A stretch of DNA of 64,000 nt from GCA-2720865 sp047630275 (GCA_047630275.1 JBLHVN010000001.1:310001-374000), one strand, 5' to 3'. Positions 33,208 through 43,500 are shown, numbered from the stretch's first letter. Notes: a model not told the origin generated them from the letters alone. Numbers and translations: made by a program.

Positions 33208-33461
33208 GCGGCTGGTTTTTATATATTATTCAAACGAAAAAAAAACGCCTCTACACGGGGATCACAACTGATGTTGAGAGGCGTTTTGAAGAGCATAAGT
33301 CAGGATCCCCAAAAGGAGCGAAGTTCTTTCGTTCAGACAAAGCCGATAAGATAGTTAGGATAGAGAAGCATGAGGACCGATCCTCAGCTTCAAAAAGAGA
33401 AGCAGTAGTTAAGAAGCTTACCCGGGCTGAAAAATTGAAATTGTGTAAGATTAAAGCTTAA
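33204..33461 (+). CDS. GIY-YIG domain protein (UPF0213-like)
   Basis: An 85-residue single-domain GIY-YIG protein: FLYIIQTKKKRLYTGITTDV holds the YI...YTG core, with RRFEEH and the conserved Arg, and KREAVVKKLTRAEK the Glu/Lys helix. Members are putative structure-specific endonucleases, few of them tested. It is translationally coupled to the ChaN-like gene. Confidence 0.9.
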   Translation: MSGWFLYIIQTKKKRLYTGITTDVERRFEEHKSGSPKGAKFFRSDKADKIVRIEKHEDRSSASKREAVVKKLTRAEKLKLCKIKA

Positions 33462-33701
33462 TTAGAGGTCTTGGTCCTCAGGGATCTCACCATCATAGAC
33501 TGAAGTATCATCCTTCCATTCAGGTTGTAATTCCCCTGGGACATTTGGGTCGACTTTTTGCGAGTAACCATAAGGGCAATGCTTGCATCCGCTTTGGCAG
33601 CAATGGCCTTTTTTAAGAAGGTAAGCCTCGGTCATTACCATGAGGCCATCTTCATTAAAATAATAGTCTTCACCTTCGGTGAGTAGTGTTTCAGTCGTCA
33701 T
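33462..33701 (-). CDS. Small cysteine-motif protein (DUF5522-like)
   Basis: A 79-residue cytoplasmic protein. The core GLMVMTEAYLLKKGHCCQSG followed by CKHCPYGY carries four cysteines in the pattern CC-x3-C-x2-CPYGY and is characteristic of DUF5522. A bound metal is likely; function unknown. Its ATG overlaps the stop of the upstream metallopeptidase gene (TAATG). Confidence 0.85.
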   Translation of the reverse strand: MTTETLLTEGEDYYFNEDGLMVMTEAYLLKKGHCCQSGCKHCPYGYSQKVDPNVPGELQPEWKDDTSVYDGEIPEDQDL

Positions 33702-34933
33702 TAGTTTTTATAGTAAACTCTTTTTAATTCTTTATAAAGGCGCTCGTTAAAGTCCCCTGAGCGAGAGCACATAAGATCAGTTACATCGAGTTGATAATTA
33801 ACGGCGAGCTCTTCAACTTCATCATAAAACTCTACATAACAATCAGGGATTCGAAGAATATGCCCGTATTCATGACGGATGGTCCATTTTACTGAGTACT
33901 CTTCGATGGATGAATTAGCGTCCATAACGATAATATTTCCACCAGAGACATGGGGAGTAACGCCTGGCTTGAATTGAAGATAGGCAACTCCAGGGGCTGA
34001 TTTTATAAGGTTGAATTCCATTTGCCAGGTATCAGTTTTAAACTCATCTTCGATATTTTCTTTAAGCCAGTTAGCGATGCGGTCATTATTTGGGTCTTTG
34101 AAAGTAACGGTCATGATGTTTGGGGTCTTACTTGTCCAGATAACATCCCGTCTTGGGTTCTTGATTTTCCAAAATGAGTCCCAATTGGTCTTGGCCTTTG
34201 ACCAGTGGTCATTTTTAAAAGAGACCAGCTCATTTTTCTTAATGGCCTTGTCTAAGCTTTTCTTACATAGGGAGCCCAAGAACTTGCTGTTGAGGCAAAC
34301 TTTATAAAGATGACCTTTGATGGCCTCTTTTTCATCTAAGGGAAGGGTATTAAAATTATTAAGTTTTAGATCGAGGTTTTCAATTTGCTTTAGATAATAG
34401 TAACCGCGAACATCACGTCTTTGGTTTTGAGTATAATAAGGAAGCCACTTCTTAACGACGGTCTCCCATCGAACGGCTGATTGATAGAGGCGAGAGATCT
34501 TACGCCCGTGTTCTATAAAGAGTTTATCCGTGACGGGATTTGAATTTGTCATGGGGGAGTTCTCATAGATAACCGAGATTAACTCTGCAGGGGCGCTTGC
34601 TAAGACTTCTTTAAGTTTTACGTCGATTGTCTTTGGTCCATACTTTGAAGGCTTATCAATAGGAATGCCTGATCCTCGGCTTGTACCTGAAGTGAGGCGG
34701 AGCTGATTATCTGATCTTCTGTTTTCATTTATCTTTGTTAGCCATTTTCCTAAGACCTCTCCACCAGCGATGGCCTTTGCCACACTAGGGTGGGTTGGTT
34801 TTTCTTTATCAATCTTATGGTTCTTCCAAAGGGCCTGAGATTCTTCGAAGCTAATATCTAAGGGGACATGAGTCATTTCTGCGAAGACAAGAGTTGAGAA
34901 GAGAAAACTAATAAGGAAGAGAGTCGGTTTCAT
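33701..34933 (-). CDS. Exported zinc metallopeptidase-like protein
   Basis: A 410-residue protein with signal peptide MKPTLFLISFLFSTLVFAEM. Near the C terminus VKWTIRHEYGHILRIPDCYV has the HExxH motif (about 354-358), with EVEELAVNYQ offering a Glu ligand and LMCSRSGDF a Met-turn-like segment. The N-terminal ~330 residues are unrecognised. ATG 34933 is chosen for its signal peptide; the frame is open for 44 more codons upstream with unlikely sequence. It is probably a secreted or periplasmic protease. Confidence 0.72.
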   Translation of the reverse strand: MKPTLFLISFLFSTLVFAEMTHVPLDISFEESQALWKNHKIDKEKPTHPSVAKAIAGGEVLGKWLTKINENRRSDNQLRLTSGTSRGSGIPIDKPSKYGPKTIDVKLKEVLASAPAELISVIYENSPMTNSNPVTDKLFIEHGRKISRLYQSAVRWETVVKKWLPYYTQNQRRDVRGYYYLKQIENLDLKLNNFNTLPLDEKEAIKGHLYKVCLNSKFLGSLCKKSLDKAIKKNELVSFKNDHWSKAKTNWDSFWKIKNPRRDVIWTSKTPNIMTVTFKDPNNDRIANWLKENIEDEFKTDTWQMEFNLIKSAPGVAYLQFKPGVTPHVSGGNIIVMDANSSIEEYSVKWTIRHEYGHILRIPDCYVEFYDEVEELAVNYQLDVTDLMCSRSGDFNERLYKELKRVYYKN

Positions 34934-35355
34934 ATAACGTTCCGTGTCTTTTAAGAGGTAAAAGTAGGAAACTTTAGGGCGGCTGATAAAGAAGTTCAAG
35001 TAAATTAAAGATGGGGAGAAAGTCTGACCCTTGATTCCAAGGGTCCGCAGAGAACTCCATCCCATGTGTGTGTATGTTTGCTAAGCAGAGTCTATTTCGA
35101 CTTTGAAATCAGCAAGTTATCCTATCCTGTAAGAACATAATGTTCCTTTGAATCGAAAGTGTGGGCATTTTTAACAGAGCTCTAACACTAGATAAAGTAA
35201 AATAATTGAATAATACCTGTCTAAATCATACGTTTTTTCTATTATGCATTGATGCGTGAGGCCGAGAGAGTTTTTCTAGGCTCGCCATTCCTTGTTTAGA
35301 TTCCCTAATGCTCTTAAAATCTTTGAGTAATCATTTAATTAAAAAAGGAAGACCC
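34934..35355. other. Intergenic region before fadD with palindrome
   Basis: About 420 bp without a gene that I can support. It contains the hyphenated palindrome GAACATAATGTTC (35133-35145) and a TATTAT box near 35242 that could serve fadD. No structured RNA was recognised. Confidence 0.4.
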
Positions 35356-37014
35356 ATGGAAAAAATTTGGCAATCTAGTTATGAGAGCGGAGTCCCTAAA
35401 GAGATCGATGCTGATGAATATAAAAACATCCCTGAAGTATTAAAGAAAAGTTTTGAAACTTATCCAGACAATGCAGCCTTTCATTGCATGGGGAAGACTT
35501 TTACTTATAGTGAACTTGAGATTCTTTCAAGAAAGTTTGCTTCATACTTACAGAATAATCTTGGACTGCAAAAAGGTGACCGTGTTGCTTTGATGATGCC
35601 CAATATTCTTCAATACCCTGTAGCGCTCTTTGGAGTTCTTAGAGCTGGTATGGTTGCTGTAAACGTTAACCCACTCTATACGGCAAGAGAATTAGAGCAT
35701 CAGTTAAATGATTCAGATTCTAAAGCGATCGTGATCTTTGATGGCTCTTGTAAGACTCTTCAAGAAGTTCTTCATAATACAAAGGTGAAGCATGTGCTTA
35801 CCACTCGTATTGGTGACTTTTTAGGTTTTCCAAAATCAATGATTGTTAACTTTGTTATTCAGAACGTTAAAAAGATAGTTCCTGCATGGAGCATTCCAAC
35901 TTCAAAATGTTTTAAAGCAGAGCTTTTCTCAGCTAATGAAGCTAATTTTAAAGAACCTGATATTGCTAGTGAAGATCTTGCTTTCCTTCAGTATACAGGG
36001 GGAACGACTGGGGTTTCTAAGGGAGCTGAGCTAACCAATAGAAATATTTGTGCCAATTTAATTCAAGCTAAAGCTTGGGTTCAAAATAAATTAGTTCCAG
36101 GTAAAGAAATTATTATGACGCCGCTTCCGCTGTATCATATCTTCTCTTTAACTGCGAACTGCTTTATGTTCTCTACGCTTGGAGCTTGTAATGTTCTTAT
36201 TACTAACCCAAGAGACCTTGATGGGTTTATCAAGGAAATGAAGAAATGGAAATTCACGGCCTTTACTGGTGTGAATACTTTATTTAACGGATTACTTAAT
36301 CACCCTGAATTTAAAAATATCGATTTCTCTGCCTTAAGATTAACTCTTGGTGGAGGGATGGCTGTTCAAAAATCTGTGGCCGATCAATGGAAGGCTGTTA
36401 CTAACGTGACTTTGATTGAGGCCTATGGACTAACTGAAACGTCTCCGGCTGCCAGTATCAACCCACTTGATATGCCCGAGTACAATGGCATGATTGGTCT
36501 TCCTATTTCTTCAACGGAGCTTACCATTAAAGATGATGATGGAAATGATTTAGCTCAAGGAGAAGAAGGTGAGATTTGTATTAGAGGACCTCAAGTAATG
36601 AGAGGTTACTGGAACCGTCCTGATGAAACTGCAAAGGTGATGACTGCCGATGGTTTCTTTAGAACAGGTGATATTGGAATCATGGATGAAAAGGGTTACT
36701 TTAAGATTGTCGACCGTAAAAAGGACATGATCTTAGTATCTGGATTCAATGTTTATCCCAATGAAATCGAAGAAGTCGTTTGCTCTCACCCAAAAGTCTT
36801 TGAATCTGCCGCTGTAGGAGTTAAAGACGAGAAGTCAGGTGAACTCGTAAAGATCTTTGTAGTTAAAAAAGATGATTCTTTAACCGAATCAGAACTAAAG
36901 ACTTTCTGTAAAGAGAACCTAACAGGTTATAAGGTTCCAAAATTCTATGAGTTTAGAAAGGACCTCCCAAAATCAAATGTTGGGAAGATCTTAAGAAAAG
37001 AGTTAAGAGATTAA
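35356..37014 (+). CDS. fadD: Long-chain fatty acid CoA ligase
   Basis: A 552-residue acyl-adenylate-forming enzyme. Seen: LQYTGGTTGVSKGAELT (P loop), TPLPLYHIF, EAYGLTETSPAA (A5), and YFRTGDIG/VDRKKDMILVSGFNVYPNEIE followed by PKSNVGKILRKELRD with the catalytic lysine. It activates fatty acids as acyl-CoA for degradation or lipid synthesis, fitting an organism that takes up host lipids. ATG 35356 is chosen for AGGA 7 nt upstream and because residues then align with known FadD; the frame is open 16 codons further. Confidence 0.93.
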   Translation: MEKIWQSSYESGVPKEIDADEYKNIPEVLKKSFETYPDNAAFHCMGKTFTYSELEILSRKFASYLQNNLGLQKGDRVALMMPNILQYPVALFGVLRAGMVAVNVNPLYTARELEHQLNDSDSKAIVIFDGSCKTLQEVLHNTKVKHVLTTRIGDFLGFPKSMIVNFVIQNVKKIVPAWSIPTSKCFKAELFSANEANFKEPDIASEDLAFLQYTGGTTGVSKGAELTNRNICANLIQAKAWVQNKLVPGKEIIMTPLPLYHIFSLTANCFMFSTLGACNVLITNPRDLDGFIKEMKKWKFTAFTGVNTLFNGLLNHPEFKNIDFSALRLTLGGGMAVQKSVADQWKAVTNVTLIEAYGLTETSPAASINPLDMPEYNGMIGLPISSTELTIKDDDGNDLAQGEEGEICIRGPQVMRGYWNRPDETAKVMTADGFFRTGDIGIMDEKGYFKIVDRKKDMILVSGFNVYPNEIEEVVCSHPKVFESAAVGVKDEKSGELVKIFVVKKDDSLTESELKTFCKENLTGYKVPKFYEFRKDLPKSNVGKILRKELRD

Positions 37015-37021
37015 AAATAAG

Positions 37022-38461
37022 TTGCTGGACCACTCAAGAGTGGTCCTTTTTTTTTCCTTTTTACTGGTCCTCTGTTCTTGCGGGACTATGCGATCAAAGA
37101 AAAATATAATCTTTGCTGATTCAACCCCCCGTGGTCTAGAAGTTCGCAATGAAAAAAACGATATCCTAGGTTCAACGCCTATGTTTTTTAAAGTGAGGCC
37201 CAAAGGAAAAAGGAGTTTCTCTTTTTTTAAAAATGGAGAAAAAGTAGGGCAGCAGGAATATAAATGTGCTTTAGATTGGGGGGGGAGTATTGTTCCAAAT
37301 ATTATTTGGTCACCCTTATTTCCCATCGGGACAATCTTAAGTGGCGTGTTTTTATTCACAGACAGCGCTTCTAAAGCAGTCTATGTTTGTAAGAATTCAC
37401 TTTTTGTAGAAACTGAAAAAAAGCCTCTGGAAAAAAAGAGTAAGAAGAAAATCATAGCTCTTCCTATTGCAGTCGGAAGAGGGAGTCTTGCTGACTTGAT
37501 TCGAGATCATTGGCACGAAAACCAATTTAAAACTAATCATATTGACGAAGAATTCCTATGGAACGAGTCTATTGAACATGAGTTTATCTATAGGGGAATT
37601 GATCTCTATGCTAATACCGAACCTTTAAAAATTAAGCGCCGGTTTATCAATGAAATTGGGCATAAATTTGGGGCGACTCACTTGCTCCATTTTTCAATCG
37701 AAGAAACCAAAACTGAATTTATTGTGACTCCAAAACTCTATGATATCTTTACTTTTAAAAGTGAAGAAGCTTCTTTTCTAAATAAATATTTAATAGAAAA
37801 AGAAAAGCAAACACCGGCAAACTTCTGGAGAAGAGCTCTTAGAAATATTGATTTTTTTCCGAATGCTTTGACTCTTTCTTATAGCGCAAGACCAAAAGAA
37901 AAAAGAATAGTGGTTGCTGATCCAACTCAAAATGGTGAGTTTGATACTTCAACTCATCCCGAGGCCTTTCCAAAGTTTTTAACTCTCTTTAGCGTTGAAT
38001 CAGTTCATCACCCTCAGTTTTTTTCTTCTTGGGATTGGGGAGCTTTTTTATCCCCTAACTTTGGGGCAAGTTCTTTTAGAACTAGCTATTCAATAAACGG
38101 GACTGCTTATAACTATGATTTTGAATCCTACCATATGGGATATACGGCATCGTTGACAGGCTTCACTCCTATTGGGCAACTAAATATCGGGATAGGCCTT
38201 CTTGGTTCCTACTATTCCCTTTCAGATAATACGGGCTATGAAAATTCGAAATTTGGATTAATCGTAAAACTTAATTTGAGTTATCATAAGTTTTTTAACG
38301 AGCGCTTCTATTTTACGGCTGGTCAGAGGTTTTATTCTCCTTCTAAAGAGACTACTCAAAAAAATGAGTATCAACTTGAGAGCTGGGGGGAGTATTACAT
38401 GGGTTTTGGTTACTACTTTCCAGAAGTTAAGACGATTGCAAGAAAACTTTTTGGACTATAA
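37022..38461 (+). CDS. Predicted lipoprotein with C-terminal beta-barrel-like domain
   Basis: A protein of about 479 residues. VVLFFSFLLVLCSCGTM is a lipoprotein signal with the lipobox LCSC. A PEGA-like segment follows (TPRGLEVRNEKNDILGSTPM), then about residue 300 onward a series of alternating aromatic strands (YHMGYTASLTGFTPIGQLNI) like an outer-membrane barrel. The start is unusual: TTG 37022 or GTG 37040 are the only options that keep the signal, and both lie in the fadD terminator hairpin. ATG 37088 would lose it. Function unknown; outer membrane location inferred. Confidence 0.55.
   Translation: MLDHSRVVLFFSFLLVLCSCGTMRSKKNIIFADSTPRGLEVRNEKNDILGSTPMFFKVRPKGKRSFSFFKNGEKVGQQEYKCALDWGGSIVPNIIWSPLFPIGTILSGVFLFTDSASKAVYVCKNSLFVETEKKPLEKKSKKKIIALPIAVGRGSLADLIRDHWHENQFKTNHIDEEFLWNESIEHEFIYRGIDLYANTEPLKIKRRFINEIGHKFGATHLLHFSIEETKTEFIVTPKLYDIFTFKSEEASFLNKYLIEKEKQTPANFWRRALRNIDFFPNALTLSYSARPKEKRIVVADPTQNGEFDTSTHPEAFPKFLTLFSVESVHHPQFFSSWDWGAFLSPNFGASSFRTSYSINGTAYNYDFESYHMGYTASLTGFTPIGQLNIGIGLLGSYYSLSDNTGYENSKFGLIVKLNLSYHKFFNERFYFTAGQRFYSPSKETTQKNEYQLESWGEYYMGFGYYFPEVKTIARKLFGL
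37027..37055 (+). terminator. Intrinsic terminator of fadD
   Basis: GGACCACT (37027-37034) pairs with AGTGGTCC (37039-37046), followed by nine T (37047-37055). It lies inside the first codons of the next frame. Confidence 0.85.
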
Positions 38462-38592
38462 CACTGTCTATTTTTTAGTCGCTTTCCTTATTTAAATCTT
38501 CGTAAATTCAATCATTTAGGTCGGCTTTAGCCGCTTTATTCTGGCAGCTTATTTGCAACACTATAGAGTACATAAACTTTAAGGAGAAGCTC

Positions 38593-41500
38593 GTGCAAAA
38601 AGCGATCGCAATTCTAGTCATTTATTTTAGCTGCTTTCAGATGGCGTTTGGACAAACGGTATTTGAAGCAAATAGAAGAGTTCCTGCCCAAGACTTTGGT
38701 CATGAAATCACGCTACTAGAGCTAAATAAACAAATCGATGATCTTAACGTTAAAGTTAACGGGAAGGACTTAGATTCTGATTGTGACTCTGAAGGAGCTG
38801 ATGTTCTTGAAGCTGCTGTTCAAGAAGAAAAAGCGAAGGCTTCTCTTGAGACTAAAGAAACATTAGAAGAAATTGATCAAATTGTATCAGAAGGTGGACT
38901 TAGCGAAGAAGTTGCTGAAGTTGTAACTGAAGAGCTTATCTCTAACTCTGGAATTAGTGTTGAAGAAGATGCGAAAACTGTTGATGAGTGGGAAAAATAC
39001 TTAACGACTCTTAAAACAAATGCCTGTGGTCAGTATATCTACTCTTGGGACCCAGAGAAACCAGCTGAAGAAGCAAAAGACTGTAAGCCCAAAAGACAAA
39101 AAGGTCTAATTGAAACAATCGCAGAAAAAACAATTCAAGATGAAGTTGATGAGAAACCATTAAGCGCTATGAAGCGTAATGATCCGGTTGTAAGAGAGCT
39201 GCACAAGAAAGCAGAGTACCTTCAAGAGCAAGTTAGAAAGTACTTGGTCGATTCAAGCGTGAAGCTTGAAGAGCGTCAGGAACTTCTCCTCACTTATATT
39301 GATAAAGTGGCCCTTAGCCTACGAGACTTAATTGTTATTAGAAGAGCCTATATTAAAGATGAGTACGATGGTATTCATTACTACGAATCTCTTCTTCCTG
39401 ACTTTCCTCAAGAGATCTATGCTGGAAGCCAAGAGATGATGGATAAGCTTAATATGGGAGTTGATCCTTCAAACCGTCCCTTTCATTTAAAAGTTGAAGA
39501 AAGAAAATGGGGAAGGGCCCGCCTTAGGTTTAGAAGAAATGAAGTTATTAGCCGTGACATCATGACTCTAATGAAAGCGCCTACGACAAAGAACTATGTC
39601 CGTTCACTTAAGTGGATGACTCTTCATATGATGTTTTCACAAATATTTATCTATGATTCCATGCTAGGAACTAAGGCTCCTATTAAGGTACCTAATTCAT
39701 GCCAAAATCACCTAAACGGCGATCTCCCTGAATCATTTAATTTTGAGTTTGTTGACGGTCAGGGTGATCAATTCATTGATAACCTTCTAGCGAGTCATGG
39801 TCTTATCTTTAGTTACGATAATTACCAATTCCTAGAATACTATATGGATAATGTAGATAAAGACCCTACTAAAGATGGTTACTCAGGGCTTATGCCTTTT
39901 GAGCAGTATAAGTACGCAAAGATGGCCCTCGATGAAAACAATAATATCCAGCCAGATATCGATGACATCACACACTTTGATTCAGCTTTCGGAATTAAAA
40001 TGGGAAGCGCTATGTCTGTCTTTAAGAAAGACAGGTTCACTTGGCTTGGAATCAGAGATGAAAAGAAATACACATATAAAGGATTAAAGCTCTTTGAAAA
40101 GATAACTTCAAAACCTACTCAAATGGATGTTTATGAAGTTAAAGACAAGGATGGTGAAGTTACAGAGATCAACTTTGAAAGACAAAACTTATCCGTTTAT
40201 CTTGCTGAATTAATGGAAAGAAAGAACGTTGTTCATTATGAAGATCTAATTACAAAAGGTATGAAGTCAAAGTTAGAGAAATCAAAACTAAGAATCAAGA
40301 TGCCTTCACTATATGGATCTTCCATTTGGAGAGCTTGGGGGCTTAGAACCCTAGGTGATTGGGCCATTGAGGCCAATGGATCAGATCTTAAGTCTACTAG
40401 TAAAGTAGGCATGGCCGTAAGCCGCGCTTGCATGAGTTTTGGAAGTAATGAAATCTGTAAAGAGAAGACACTTGCGAAGAGGTTAGAAAAGCTAGCGAAG
40501 ATAGTTGGACCTTACTCAATAGTAGATACTCATATTCCCCTTAGAAGACTTGAAGAAGAATCTATCGTTGATATCTATCCAATGCTTCAAAGACTTTGGG
40601 ATAACCTTAGAGATTATTCACCGGCTCTAGAAGCAGCAAAACCAACAGAATATAAATTTCTTTTAGATCAGATGTCAGCCTTAAACCCATGGGCGAGGCT
40701 TCGACTTAGTTACCTAATTAGTTTAGAAGAACTGGAAGGTTTTAGATCAAGCTATGAGCCTCAAATGAGAACTGCAGCAAATGGTAGAGAGCAATACGAT
40801 TATTCTCAAAATCAGTGTTTCTATAGAAATACTGGTTCAGTTCTTGGGAAGTTAAAAGAAGCTGGTAAAGAACTTGGAATTAACCGTCCTTTGATTCCTA
40901 ACTACGCTAACTCTATTCTTGACTCTGATGAAAAAGAATACCTTTGGAAAGACTACTTAGAGAAAACTAATGACTCAAACTCACAACTCTTTAAGGTCGA
41001 TGCTCGAAAAGATAAGTCTTATTACGATGTCCTAGAGAAAGTAAGTTATCAAACATTCTTAACTAAAGAAGAAGTTGAAAGCTTCACTGCTAAAGAGCTT
41101 CCCTATGGGGCTTCCCGCAACCTAAAGAATGAACTTGAAGCGGTTTATGAGTCTGATGAAGCCAAGTTAGGGGATTTCTTTAAAGGTCTTTATGATCTAA
41201 AGGGAAGTCCTGAAGAACAGGCTGATATCTTTCAAGCCTTTTCGGAGGATCATGGAATTGAAAATGAATTCGTAGCAAAACTAAACTTCTTAGGACTTGA
41301 TAATAGTTATAAGCGTCCAATCTATAAAGAAATGATCAGAGAAGCAGCAAGAAAAAGAAAAAGCTCTGTTCAAGCTCAACTTGCTGAATTCTGTGAGCTT
41401 GAAGATGATGATCACGCTCGTAGAAAGACACTTTTTTACATGACAACAAAAGCTCAAAGTCAGCTTAACCAAATGGCTGGTCTTCCTGGAGTTCCTGATA

Positions 41501-43398
41501 AGGTTCTAGATGAGATTAACTCTATGTCACCTGCAGAGTGGGTAGACATGGGCTTAGGTTTAGGAGCTGGTCTTCTTGGTGTTGGAGCTATTCTTATTGG
41601 TGGTCTGTGTACTGGATTAACTGGGGGATTATGCGCGCCTCTAGGTGTTGGGATCATGGCCATGGGAGCATCTGCTCTTGGAATGCAAATCACTTTAGTA
41701 GGGCGGGAGTTTGAAAGAAAGAAAGAGGCTGATGTTTATGAAAAGAAAGTTAAGAACTTTGAAAGGCTAGGTTACGCAACAACAGATTCTAGTAATAATG
41801 TAAGCCGCGGTTGGTTTTGGACGGCTTTTGAAACGATTTGTATTATTCCTCTTATAGGTGTCGTCGCGAGAACAACCCAGATGGGAACTAAGATGGGAGT
41901 CGTTGCAACGAAGACTTTCATGAAGAACGTAGGAAAGACTGGCTTTAGAAGAGCTTGGGGCGCTGCCGGAAGAGCAGGGCAACTTGTGGTAAAAGAAACC
42001 GATGTTCGCTTTGCTCGTTTTGTTCTTGGATTTGATGATGTTGCCGCTCAGCTTGGACGACTTGGAAATAGATCAAAAGAGGCTATGAAGATCATTGATG
42101 ACTTTGGAGCTAAGCTTTTAAGCAATGGGGTTCCGACTAAAAAAGTAGCTAAGGCCCTAGCTGACTTAAGAAAGCTACACTACCTAAGAAACTCAGGAAA
42201 GATTACATCTCAGGCTTTCAGTAAAGGCTTTGGAAAACTTGTCTATGGATTAAAGGCCCTTGTGAGAGGAACTGGAAAAGAGTCTGCTGAGTATGTTTCT
42301 AACGTGGTTGTAAAAGAATCAGTTAAAGAAATTAATAAGAAGACAGCAAAAGTAGTTGCTAGGTATTGGGGTAATAACCCCAAAGCTCTAAAGTATCTTA
42401 TGAGTACTTACTCTAAGAAACTAGATAAAGCGGCAAAGGTCATGAAGATGCTTGATGATACTAAGCCCTTTAAGATTAAAGACATTCCTCTACTTGGAAG
42501 GATCCCTCTACTTAATAAGATCTCTCTTGTTCACCTAGGACCGTCTAAGTTTGGAAAGGTTCCTCTTCTAGGTCCAGCGTGGAACGCTATTAAGAAGATG
42601 AGATTAAAGCATCTTCATGAGTATGCAACGAAGATAAGAAACCTTGAAAAAGGATTAGAAGGAATTGCAAAAAACGGTGGGCGCTTAGATAACTTTATCT
42701 TGGCTAATATCGACGATATGACAGACATCTTTATGAAGATACCTATGAGAAGAAGAGAGATTCCATACATCTTTCTTCTGCAAGGTGGACCACACGTTGG
42801 TGGCATCATGAAGGGCGCTCGAATACCTATCATCTACGGCTTTGCTGACGGTATCGTTATGAGAAAGTTCTTCAATGCTAGAGGGCGTTTGGTTTATGAG
42901 TCTCTTAAGTCTCAAGCGAGAGCTTCTCTCGGGCTTTCTCAGTATGTAGCAGCAGAGACGACTTTTAAGGCTTTTAGCCAGTTTCAAAACTCAGTAGCTA
43001 ATGCGGCGGAGAGTCTTAGTGAAGAAGAAGGGGCTAAATTAATTAAGAGCTACGGTGAGCTTGAAGAAAAATTAGTAGAGAAGTTCGCAACTCACTTAAG
43101 TAAGGCAGGAAAAGAAGCTAAGTTTAAAGTTAATGGTAAAGTCATTCACCTGACTCCTGAGAACTTTAGACAAGTTATCTTCTACCCAGCGTCTCTTGAT
43201 GAAAAAGCTGTTGCTGAAACGGTTTGGAAGTCAATGCAAGTTGATGACATGTTTGACATGAAAGAAATGGGTGAGCTTGCTCACAGAGTAGTTCAGGAAT
43301 TATCAGCTTATAAAGGAATGAATCAGTTTGATGACTTTCTTAAGGCGCTTAAGATTCTTGTAATCCATAGAGACCCAGGCGTTGTTGAAATTATGTAA
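38593..43398 (+). CDS. Giant exported protein with hydrophobic glycine-rich hairpin
   Basis: A 1601-residue protein with signal peptide MQKAIAILVIYFSCFQMAFG. The first ~170 mature residues are acidic and likely coiled coil. A helical body follows to ~960. Residues about 985-1035 are two long glycine-rich hydrophobic helices (GLGLGAGLLGVGAILIGG and PLGVGIMAMGASALGMQI), and a third hydrophobic stretch lies at about 1078-1095. The C-terminal ~500 residues are basic and helical. The hydrophobic hairpin recalls membrane-inserting toxins, but no family is recognised. GTG start with AAGGAG 6 nt upstream. A strong terminator follows. Confidence 0.7.
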   Translation: MQKAIAILVIYFSCFQMAFGQTVFEANRRVPAQDFGHEITLLELNKQIDDLNVKVNGKDLDSDCDSEGADVLEAAVQEEKAKASLETKETLEEIDQIVSEGGLSEEVAEVVTEELISNSGISVEEDAKTVDEWEKYLTTLKTNACGQYIYSWDPEKPAEEAKDCKPKRQKGLIETIAEKTIQDEVDEKPLSAMKRNDPVVRELHKKAEYLQEQVRKYLVDSSVKLEERQELLLTYIDKVALSLRDLIVIRRAYIKDEYDGIHYYESLLPDFPQEIYAGSQEMMDKLNMGVDPSNRPFHLKVEERKWGRARLRFRRNEVISRDIMTLMKAPTTKNYVRSLKWMTLHMMFSQIFIYDSMLGTKAPIKVPNSCQNHLNGDLPESFNFEFVDGQGDQFIDNLLASHGLIFSYDNYQFLEYYMDNVDKDPTKDGYSGLMPFEQYKYAKMALDENNNIQPDIDDITHFDSAFGIKMGSAMSVFKKDRFTWLGIRDEKKYTYKGLKLFEKITSKPTQMDVYEVKDKDGEVTEINFERQNLSVYLAELMERKNVVHYEDLITKGMKSKLEKSKLRIKMPSLYGSSIWRAWGLRTLGDWAIEANGSDLKSTSKVGMAVSRACMSFGSNEICKEKTLAKRLEKLAKIVGPYSIVDTHIPLRRLEEESIVDIYPMLQRLWDNLRDYSPALEAAKPTEYKFLLDQMSALNPWARLRLSYLISLEELEGFRSSYEPQMRTAANGREQYDYSQNQCFYRNTGSVLGKLKEAGKELGINRPLIPNYANSILDSDEKEYLWKDYLEKTNDSNSQLFKVDARKDKSYYDVLEKVSYQTFLTKEEVESFTAKELPYGASRNLKNELEAVYESDEAKLGDFFKGLYDLKGSPEEQADIFQAFSEDHGIENEFVAKLNFLGLDNSYKRPIYKEMIREAARKRKSSVQAQLAEFCELEDDDHARRKTLFYMTTKAQSQLNQMAGLPGVPDKVLDEINSMSPAEWVDMGLGLGAGLLGVGAILIGGLCTGLTGGLCAPLGVGIMAMGASALGMQITLVGREFERKKEADVYEKKVKNFERLGYATTDSSNNVSRGWFWTAFETICIIPLIGVVARTTQMGTKMGVVATKTFMKNVGKTGFRRAWGAAGRAGQLVVKETDVRFARFVLGFDDVAAQLGRLGNRSKEAMKIIDDFGAKLLSNGVPTKKVAKALADLRKLHYLRNSGKITSQAFSKGFGKLVYGLKALVRGTGKESAEYVSNVVVKESVKEINKKTAKVVARYWGNNPKALKYLMSTYSKKLDKAAKVMKMLDDTKPFKIKDIPLLGRIPLLNKISLVHLGPSKFGKVPLLGPAWNAIKKMRLKHLHEYATKIRNLEKGLEGIAKNGGRLDNFILANIDDMTDIFMKIPMRRREIPYIFLLQGGPHVGGIMKGARIPIIYGFADGIVMRKFFNARGRLVYESLKSQARASLGLSQYVAAETTFKAFSQFQNSVANAAESLSEEEGAKLIKSYGELEEKLVEKFATHLSKAGKEAKFKVNGKVIHLTPENFRQVIFYPASLDEKAVAETVWKSMQVDDMFDMKEMGELAHRVVQELSAYKGMNQFDDFLKALKILVIHRDPGVVEIM

Positions 43399-43410
43399 TG
43401 ACCTGCGAAT

Positions 43411-43433
43411 AAAACAGTCCAGTGGACTGTTTT
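43411..43433 (+). terminator. Intrinsic terminator of the giant gene
   Basis: AAAACAGTCC (43411-43420) pairs perfectly with GGACTGTTTT (43424-43433) over a 3-nt loop. Confidence 0.8.
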
Positions 43434-43436
43434 AAC

Positions 43437-43500
43437 GCTGAGTCATCGTAAAGAACTGAGGAAGCGGTAGCGCCCGAAAGTTCACGCGGAGTATCTCAGC
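43437..43500. other. 64-nt nested inverted-repeat element between two terminators
   Basis: GCTGAG (43437-43442) pairs with CTCAGC (43495-43500), and inside it GAACT (43453-43457) pairs with AGTTC (43479-43483). The element is GC-rich compared with its surroundings and lies between two opposing terminators. Confidence 0.4.

Noticed and set aside
35133..35145. LexA (SOS) box GAACATAATGTTC
   Set aside because: The Gram-positive type box needs four bases between GAAC and GTTC; here there are five, and the downstream gene is fadD.
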